A stretch of 12,088 bases of DNA, from positions 524,991-537,078 of the forward strand of contig LDIV01000001.1 in NCBI GenBank assembly GCA_001468855.1. Reading direction: 5' to 3'. Numbering within the stretch: position 1 is the stretch's first letter; every line of letters starts with the position of its first letter. A program made the translations under genes and the position numbers. Source of the DNA: a candidate division TM6 bacterium UASB124. Its GTDB lineage: Bacteria; Dependentiae; Babeliae; Babeliales; RVW-14. A model generated the notes under the pieces. It saw only the letters and a list, made by a program, of their open reading frames with translations, was not told where the DNA came from and ran no database searches. Shown here one piece after another: positions 8,214-12,088 of the stretch.

Positions 8214-9413
8214 ATGAAATTATTCTTAGATCCATCATTTGCACTGATCAAAAGTGGGACAGTTCAAATTATTCCAGAAGATCTTTTAATTAAAAAATTA
8301 GCGTTAAAAAAACCTCTCAAAATAAAATGGGGTGCCGATCCGACAGCTCCAGATTTGCACCTTGGCCATGCTGTTGCCATGTGTAAGCTGAGACAATTTC
8401 AAGATTTGGGACATGAAGTAATTTTTTTGATAGGAGATTATACTGCTCGTATTGGCGATCCAACAGGACGATCAAAAACAAGACCGCCACTTACCGAAGA
8501 AGCAATTAAGCGCAATGCAACCACCTATTTACAACAATTAGGTAAAATTCTTGATCCTGAAAAAACCATTGTTCGTTATAACAGCGAATGGCTCTCAAAA
8601 CTTTCTTTTGCTGATGTGCTTATGTTGTGTGGCAAGGTAACTCTGGCACAGCTTATTGAACGTGATGACTTTGCAAAACGTTTAGATGAAAAGTCACCTA
8701 TTGGTATGCATGAACTTTTGTATCCATTGATGCAAGGATACGATTCTGTTGCTTTGCATGCGGATGTTGAAATTGGGGGTAATGATCAAACATTCAATCT
8801 TTTAATGGGGAGACATCTGCAAGAGTGTTATGGTCAAGAGCCGCAAGCAATTCTTACCGTACCATTGCTCGAAGGGCTTGATGGTGTTCAAAAAATGTCC
8901 AAAAGCCTAGGTAACTATGTTGGGTTATGGGAAAGTGCTGATGTTGCTTTTGGCAAACTTATGTCGATATCAGATACTCTTATGTGGCGTTATTATCTAC
9001 TGTTGTGTGGTAAGACAGATCAAGAGATTGATGATATGAAGGGTGGTGTTTCTGAACAACGTCTTCACCCGATGAAACTGAAAAAAGAGATGGCTTTCAC
9101 CATTGTTAAACGATTTTGGTCAGAACAAGAAGCTATTCAGGCACAACAACAGTTTGAGGCATTATTCCAGAAACAAGATTATTCTGCGGCAAAAGAAGTC
9201 AATATTCCAGAAGGAACGCCAAACCCAATTTGGATTGTAGAATTTCTTAAAGTGCTTGGCGCAACTACAACTTCATCGGAAGTCAAACGATTGATTGAAT
9301 CAAAATCAATAGAAATCAATGGCAAAATTATTGATGATTTCAAATCGCAGATTATCTATAAACCAGGAATGATTATCAGGGTTGGCAAGCATAGAATTTA
9401 TAAAGTTGGTTAG
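8214..9413 (+). CDS. tyrS: Tyrosyl-tRNA synthetase
   Basis: This class I cytoplasmic synthetase charges tRNA-Tyr with tyrosine. The ATG at 8214 is preferred over the in-frame TTG at 8208: the AGGA at 8203-8206 is seven bases from this ATG but only one base from the TTG. This gives 399 aa. Motifs, in that numbering, are the HIGH equivalent HLGH at 49-52 in [16 protein letters not shown], the tyrosine-pocket block [15 protein letters not shown] at about 186-200, and KMSKS at 227-231. A C-terminal S4 RNA-binding domain (about 335-395) contains [20 protein letters not shown]. Length and motifs match the TyrZ-like bacterial clade. It follows the M50 protease gene by 14 bp and ends 8 bp before the stop codon of the convergent kinase-like gene. 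Confidence 0.97.
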   Translation: MKLFLDPSFALIKSGTVQIIPEDLLIKKLALKKPLKIKWGADPTAPDLHLGHAVAMCKLRQFQDLGHEVIFLIGDYTARIGDPTGRSKTRPPLTEEAIKRNATTYLQQLGKILDPEKTIVRYNSEWLSKLSFADVLMLCGKVTLAQLIERDDFAKRLDEKSPIGMHELLYPLMQGYDSVALHADVEIGGNDQTFNLLMGRHLQECYGQEPQAILTVPLLEGLDGVQKMSKSLGNYVGLWESADVAFGKLMSISDTLMWRYYLLLCGKTDQEIDDMKGGVSEQRLHPMKLKKEMAFTIVKRFWSEQEAIQAQQQFEALFQKQDYSAAKEVNIPEGTPNPIWIVEFLKVLGATTTSSEVKRLIESKSIEINGKIIDDFKSQIIYKPGMIIRVGKHRIYKVG

Positions 9414-9430
9414 ATAAAATTCTATTTTTT
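9391..9430 (+). terminator. Possible A+T-rich intrinsic terminator of tyrS
   Basis: The 9-bp arms atagaattt (9391-9399) and aaattctat (9417-9425) are perfect reverse complements. A run of six T ends at 9430. The stem starts inside the last tyrS codons and its loop holds the stop codon. Only two pairs are G-C, so it would be weak. It would also overlap the last codons of the convergent gene. Confidence 0.35.
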
Positions 9431-10414
9431 CTCATCATTAAAATCATCATCATATTGATTAGCTATATCATCATTTAATTGTGCCGTTGAATCATTTTGC
9501 GTTTTTATATCACGAGGATTTAATTGTTGCTGTACCCATGTAAATAAATCAAGAAGTTTATCTGTTGATATTTCTTGTTGATCATTTTTAAAAATATAAT
9601 CATAGACGTTAGAATTTGGGCAGATATCTATAGATTCTTCTTTAGAATTATTATTAACTCCAAATCGTTTCATCAGATCTCTGACGGCGTATTCTTTTTG
9701 AGAAGTTTTCAAATCTGTTTGAGACATAATTTTAGCACATGCTGTTTTGATCTCAGAAAGTGTCAACTCAAAAATCTGACGGTTATTCTCTGCTTTTTTT
9801 TGGGGGGCGCGTTTGTAAAGACTTGTAAACTGACTGAGAACCGAAAATAGATCTCGTTTGTCTTTGCGCTTTTCAAAGTTCTTAAGAATCATTTCCAGTG
9901 GACATTGCACAAAAATACAATAAACATGGCAGCGAAGAGCTCTTATCTTTTTGAGAAAACTTTCAGTTATTTCTCTTCCATCGTTTGTTACCAAAACGGT
10001 ATCGCATAATACATCTTTTCCCTGCTCAACCAATTCTTTTATCCGAACATAAGATAAGGCGTGTTCACCGCACCAGCCAATTTTTCTTCCGCATAGAGGT
10101 GAAGACATTTCAGCCCGTTCAACATTGTCATCAGAAAATGTATCAATTCCAACAGTGATATAGTCCTGATTCTTGTCTTTTGAGAGATTCCAAAATGCAT
10201 CGACGATTTTTGATTTTCCTGTGCAAGTTCCACCGCAAAAGATAATGACGTGTCCAAGCGTCTTTTGTGTATTATCTAATTCCGCATCAAGGTTTTGTAG
10301 CGTATTTTTAAAATTATCCCAATTATCTGCACCATGAAGCGATAATAACGATAATAATACTATTATATTCATGAAGAGAGGTTGTAATTTTTTTAGAGCG
10401 AATAAAGAATTCAT
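9422..10414 (-). CDS. Exported P-loop kinase-like protein (chloramphenicol phosphotransferase/zeta-toxin-like)
   Basis: The 330-aa protein starts with a basic n-region and hydrophobic core (MNSLFALKKL then MNIIVLLSLLSLHGAD, to about residue 29), which looks like a Sec signal peptide or membrane anchor. A nucleotide-binding fold follows: Walker A GGTCTGKS at 61-68, GIDTF at 89-93 (the CPT-type Asp), KDVLCDTVL at 133-141 with D138, CPLEMILKNFEKRKDKRD at 171-188 as a lid-like Arg/Lys segment. The remaining 140 residues are polar and end in an acidic tail (QYDDDFNDEKK). Members of this fold phosphorylate small molecules or UDP-sugars. The substrate is unknown, and the signal peptide is unusual for an ATP-using enzyme. 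The first ATG is chosen because GGGGG lies nine bases upstream, whereas M15 has no ribosome-binding site. It could be a host-directed effector; no antitoxin gene is adjacent. Confidence 0.72.
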   Translation of the reverse strand: MNSLFALKKLQPLFMNIIVLLSLLSLHGADNWDNFKNTLQNLDAELDNTQKTLGHVIIFCGGTCTGKSKIVDAFWNLSKDKNQDYITVGIDTFSDDNVERAEMSSPLCGRKIGWCGEHALSYVRIKELVEQGKDVLCDTVLVTNDGREITESFLKKIRALRCHVYCIFVQCPLEMILKNFEKRKDKRDLFSVLSQFTSLYKRAPQKKAENNRQIFELTLSEIKTACAKIMSQTDLKTSQKEYAVRDLMKRFGVNNNSKEESIDICPNSNVYDYIFKNDQQEISTDKLLDLFTWVQQQLNPRDIKTQNDSTAQLNDDIANQYDDDFNDEKK

Positions 10415-10485
10415 GATCAGGCCCCCAAGAATGTAAAATTATTGAAATATGTTATGTAAGGCTAAAAAATTTATACAATATAAAG

Positions 10486-10513
10486 ATATTATTAGGTTTT
10501 CACAGCCTGTCAA
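10486..10513 (-). promoter_or_regulatory. Candidate promoter of the exported kinase-like gene
   Basis: On the minus strand there is a perfect TTGACA (10508-10513), a 16-bp spacer and TAATAT (10486-10491). The start of transcription would be near 10479, giving a leader of about 65 bases. It lies only about 47 bp from the first hairpin of the adjacent IS remnant. Otherwise 10415-10556 is A+T-rich DNA with no supportable gene. Confidence 0.5.
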
Positions 10514-10632
10514 ACACTTAAAAGATGATATATTTGGTTTTTAAAATATTTCGGTTAATCCACCGACGTGGTCGGTGGTGGGGGTAAGGGCCCCACTCAA
10601 AAACGAAGCAACTGCTGAATTGCTGAAATGAT

Positions 10633-10698
10633 CGATAGTTTGCGATAATGTCGAGCTTATTAATAGGAGTGAGCATGGAAAATTATCGCAAACTATCG
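10633..10698 (+). promoter_or_regulatory. 17-bp perfect inverted repeat enclosing the tnpA ribosome-binding site and start
   Basis: The arm cgatagtttgcgataat (10633-10649) is the exact reverse complement of 10682-10698. The 32-base loop holds the AGGAG (10665-10669) and ATG (10675) of the tnpA remnant, and the second arm covers codons 3-8. An alternative 8-bp pairing, atcgatag (10631-10638) with ctatcgat (10707-10714), uses part of the first arm. IS200 mRNA is known to fold its 5' leader so that translation is repressed; this arrangement is consistent with a similar control, here with the start region in the loop. Confidence 0.6.
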
Positions 10699-10883
10699 CA
10701 CGTGTACTATCGATGTGATTATCATTTCGTATGGATACCAAATATAGATACAGCGATTTGGCAGGAAAAGTGAAAGAAAGAACGAAAATAATTTTGCAAG
10801 AATTATGTGATTGGATGGACATTATTTTGATAGAAGAATAAGAGAAAGAGCATCAACTACGAGTTTGGAGGGAAGGACCTTAA
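10675..10883 (+). pseudogene. tnpA: IS200/IS605 transposase TnpA remnant, frameshifted and internally deleted
   Basis: TnpA is a small HUH-family single-strand transposase (Y1_Tnp). The frame from ATG 10675 reads MENYRKLSHVYYRCDYHFVW then IP, matching the IS200 N-terminus (xYRxxSHxxYxxxYHxVWxxKYRY). A one-base loss at 10741-10742 breaks the frame. In the shifted frame YRYSDLAGKVKERTKIILQE then LCDWMDIILIEE continues the family pattern to a TAA at 10839-10841. The same frame then resumes with EKEHQLRVWREGP and a stop directly before the right hairpin, probably the original C-terminus. Only about 68 of roughly 150 codons remain. The segment that should hold the HUH histidines and catalytic tyrosine is gone, so the product cannot be active. 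Confidence 0.8.
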
Positions 10884-10939
10884 AAGCCACCGACAAGATC
10901 GGTGGTATATTTATATGAGGCTCAGTTTAGATTTTCCAA

Positions 10940-10968
10940 ATAACTTTGCCTATGTTGCGTAAGTCCTG
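10940..10968 (+). repeat. 29-bp dispersed repeat, copy 2
   Basis: This copy has the same 20-base core (10949-10968) and 27 of 29 bases in common with positions 21-49. It starts 34 bp after the right hairpin of the IS remnant and ends exactly where the reading frame of the truncated UIM gene begins. The junction therefore marks either the right boundary of a mobile element or a rearrangement breakpoint. Bases 10906-10939 show nothing else recognisable. Confidence 0.6.
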
Positions 10969-11115
10969 TCATCAAGTACTACTTCGTCAGCAACTACAAC
11001 GTAACAGTTGCAACAAGAAGAGAATATGGATGAAGACTTGACTCGAGCGATTGAGGCGTCGATGAAAGATACGAAGTCACAATCAAGTTCATCGAGTACA
11101 ACCAAGAAAAATTAA
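10969..11115 (+). pseudogene. Truncated 3' end of a gene encoding a ubiquitin-interacting motif and Ser/Thr-rich tail
   Basis: From the repeat junction one frame reads SSSTTSSATTT, a TAA at 11002-11004, then QLQQEENMDEDLTRAIEAS and MKDTKSQSSSSSTTKKN to a TAA at 11113-11115. ENMDEDLTRAIEASMKD fits the ubiquitin-interacting motif exactly: an acidic run, then Leu, two residues, Ala, three residues, Ser, two residues, acidic. In eukaryotes this single helix binds ubiquitin. Ser/Thr-rich linkers on both sides, and a strong terminator 18 bp after the stop, indicate a real gene end. The internal TAA could come from a CAA codon by one transition. The 5' part is missing: nothing coding in this strand lies left of the IS remnant. 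A 29-aa reading frame from ATG 11026, with AGAAGAG upstream, might still be translated, but a decayed effector-gene tail is the simplest reading. Confidence 0.55.
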
Positions 11116-11132
11116 CAAATCAACTAAACTAC

Positions 11133-11168
11133 AAAAAAATGCCCCGTATTTTTACGGGGCATTTTTTT
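11133..11168. terminator. Strong bidirectional rho-independent terminator
   Basis: The 10-bp arms atgccccgta (11139-11148) and tacggggcat (11153-11162) enclose a TTTT loop. An A-run lies before and a T-run after, so the structure works on both strands. It would end transcription of the truncated UIM gene from the left and of the rhodanese gene, whose stop is at 11182, from the right. Confidence 0.93.
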
Positions 11169-11181
11169 ATCTTATTAGATG

Positions 11182-11703
11182 CTATTGCAAAAGGAATGCA
11201 ATAAGCTCGTCATCTGTATAATTTCTTTGGATGCCTTGCAGTATTTCAATATTGAGCAGACCAGGCTTTTCTGTAATCCATATATCCATGCCGCCTTCGA
11301 CTACAGAGATGTTTTTGTATCCCATAGATGAAAGAATGGCATAAGCTTTTTTGCTTGAAATGCCTCTGCGATCATACAATATAATTTCTGCATCTTTAGG
11401 CCATTTTAGTTCTAAGGCCTTTTCAAGAATCTTATCTACTGATATTTTTTCAGTTCCAGGTATGTGTTTATCCCGGACTTCTTGAGGCGTTACATTGACA
11501 ACGACTGTGGTTGAGTTTGCTAGTTTTTCTAATTTTTCTTTGAACAGCTCAGGCGTAATAAATTTTATAGAAGAATTGAGCTTGTCTTGTTTTTCTTTTT
11601 CTTTCATGCATGGGCATTCTCGACATTGTTCAGTGTATGTTTCTTCGGCGGCAAGGCTTGCAATGCATGCTGCTGAAAGCAGAAAAGGTATTATCTTTTT
11701 CAT
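11182..11703 (-). CDS. Exported rhodanese-fold protein lacking the catalytic cysteine
   Basis: The 173-aa product begins with a short signal peptide (MKKIIPFLLSAACIASLA, cleavage likely near residue 18-19). C13 is not in a canonical lipobox. A small cysteine cluster CRECPC (C27, C30, C32) follows, which could form disulfides or bind metal in the periplasm. Residues about 45-150 match a rhodanese domain: ITPELFKEKL, VVVNVTPQEVRDKHIPGTEKI (the usual D-VR-x-E-x-x-x-GHIPGA block with Asn and Lys changes), and ILYDRRGISSKKAYAILSSM. In active rhodaneses the loop after the beta strand is C-R-x-G-x-R-S; here D111 replaces the cysteine, so sulfur transfer is unlikely. The closing GYKNISVVEGGMDIW is typical of the fold. 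AGAAGGGA provides the ribosome-binding site. It is a single-gene unit ending in the bidirectional terminator. A binding or structural role is inferred. Confidence 0.82.
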   Translation of the reverse strand: MKKIIPFLLSAACIASLAAEETYTEQCRECPCMKEKEKQDKLNSSIKFITPELFKEKLEKLANSTTVVVNVTPQEVRDKHIPGTEKISVDKILEKALELKWPKDAEIILYDRRGISSKKAYAILSSMGYKNISVVEGGMDIWITEKPGLLNIEILQGIQRNYTDDELIAFLLQ

Positions 11704-11752
11704 ACTAAAATCCCTTCTAAAAAGTGTTTTGGATATATAGACAACATAAAAA

Positions 11753-11782
11753 AATATAAAAGCAATCGTCTTTTAAAGTCAA
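11753..11782 (-). promoter_or_regulatory. Candidate promoter of the rhodanese-like gene
   Basis: On the minus strand there is TTGACT (11777-11782; 5 of 6), an 18-bp spacer and TATATT (11753-11758; 5 of 6), followed by a leader of about 40 bases with a good ribosome-binding site at 11711-11718. The remaining DNA up to the IS hairpin (11783-11910) is A+T-rich. It includes the palindrome aaaaaacgtttttt (11862-11875) but no gene. Confidence 0.45.
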
Positions 11783-11910
11783 ATGAATCAAGAAAAAATT
11801 AGGTATCGTTGATTGATAGGGAATTTTGGACTAAACGACTTTAACTTGAATTTGAGAGATTAAAAAACGTTTTTTACGTATTTTTATCAGATAACAAAGT
11901 TTTATTAGAT

Positions 11911-11957
11911 CTGCCCAGAAAACCCCATGTTTTTAAAAACTGGGGATGAATGGGCAG
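11911..11957 (+). repeat. Nested imperfect hairpin at the left end of the second IS
   Basis: The outer arms ctgccca (11911-11917) and tgggcag (11951-11957) are perfect. Inside them, cccca (11923-11927) pairs with tgggg (11941-11945), and gttttt (11929-11934) with aaaaac (11935-11940), leaving T11928 unpaired in mid-stem. Hairpins with an extrahelical T in the stem are the recognition signal of IS608-type TnpA, so this fits a transposon end. Confidence 0.65.
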
Positions 11958-12017
11958 TTGCGGAGCAAAAAAATAAGTTTTTTGCGTAAGAAAGAATGAA
12001 TTGGCATACTGTGTGGC

Positions 12018-12088
12018 ATGAAAAAATATTGGACTGGTGCGCATACAAAGTACAGGTTAATGATACACATAGTTTGGTTGCCAAAGTA
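12018..12088 (+). CDS. tnpA: IS200/IS605 transposase TnpA, N-terminal part
   Basis: The open frame encodes MKKYWTGAHTKYRLMIHIVW then LPK and runs off the window edge. The pattern is that of the Y1_Tnp family, where IS605-group members begin with a similar (W)xGxHTKYxxxxHIVWxPKYRR. The family cuts and joins single-stranded DNA through a HUH motif and one tyrosine, both of which would lie beyond the visible 23 codons. No strong ribosome-binding site precedes the ATG, which is common for tightly controlled transposases. Whether the gene is intact cannot be judged here. Confidence 0.8.
   Translation, partial: MKKYWTGAHTKYRLMIHIVWLPK

Larger units (their letters stand above)
10560..10905 (+). mobile_element. 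Decayed IS200/IS605-family element
   Basis: The limits given are those of two related subterminal hairpins. The left one, 10560-10578, has arms ccaccgac/gtcggtgg. The right one, 10887-10905, has arms ccaccga/tcggtgg. Between them lies an internally deleted tnpA. IS200/IS605 elements carry imperfect hairpins at both ends for recognition by the HUH transposase TnpA and make no target duplication, so the exact ends cannot be set from this copy. The hairpin-to-hairpin distance of 346 bp is about half that of a typical single-gene IS200-type element, consistent with the internal loss. A second small stem, gtgggg (10578-10583) with ccccac (10591-10596), follows the left hairpin. With TnpA broken it could move only if a related transposase acts in trans. 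Confidence 0.75.
11911..12088 (+). mobile_element. Left part of a second IS200/IS605-family element, cut by the window edge
   Basis: The segment combines a left-end hairpin region (11911-11957) with the start of a tnpA. It differs from the decayed element at 10560-10905 both in hairpin sequence and in TnpA N-terminus, so it belongs to another lineage. The true left cleavage site may lie somewhat before 11911 and cannot be fixed here. Confidence 0.7.

Noticed and set aside
9575..9850. A 91-codon plus-strand frame
   Set aside because: It is antisense to the kinase-like gene, which has a signal peptide, Walker A and a good ribosome-binding site.
10541..10822. A 93-codon minus-strand frame across the IS remnant
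   Set aside because: It is the antisense of the tnpA remnant and its hairpin, whose plus-strand reading matches a known family.
11982..11990. ttgcgtaag in the second IS as a third copy of the 29-bp repeat
   Set aside because: Only nine bases match and the flanks differ; expected by chance or from unrelated sequence.

Overview
The window looks like part of a low-GC genome from a host-associated bacterium, most plausibly an endosymbiont of protists such as Candidatus Dependentiae (TM6). That placement is an inference. It rests on A+T-rich DNA, compact core genes, a gene tail carrying a eukaryote-type ubiquitin-interacting motif, an exported small-molecule-kinase-like protein, and decayed IS200/IS605 elements. 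No rRNA, tRNA or CRISPR array was seen.

Bases 1-7306 hold a leftward gene block. In transcription order it contains two paralogous membrane proteins of 831 and 740 aa (a TMTC/GT-C-like multi-spanning N-terminal half and C-terminal TPR repeats), a bifunctional phosphoglucose/phosphomannose isomerase, ribosomal protein L31 (rpmE), a probable terminator, and peptide release factor 1 (prfA). The first four genes are 11-32 bp apart and look like one operon. If the two TPR proteins are protein O-mannosyltransferases like their eukaryotic TMTC relatives, the isomerase beside them would open the route to activated mannose.

The 257-bp divergent spacer 7307-7563 carries a plausible promoter for each direction. 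Rightward from it runs a second operon of an M50 intramembrane metalloprotease and tyrosyl-tRNA synthetase (tyrS). This ends against a convergent gene, 9422-10414, for a protein with a signal peptide and a chloramphenicol-phosphotransferase/zeta-like P-loop kinase domain.

Bases 10415-11181 are accessory debris: a promoter for the kinase gene, then a decayed IS200/IS605 element with matching subterminal hairpins, an internally deleted and frameshifted tnpA, and a 17-bp inverted repeat around its start codon. Next come a 29-bp repeat that also occurs at bases 21-49, and the truncated 3' end of a gene encoding a textbook ubiquitin-interacting motif in a Ser/Thr-rich tail. A strong bidirectional terminator separates this from a leftward rhodanese-fold protein that has a signal peptide but lacks the catalytic cysteine. 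The right edge holds the left end of a second, different IS200/IS605 element, with an imperfect hairpin and the first 23 codons of an apparently intact tnpA that continues beyond the window.
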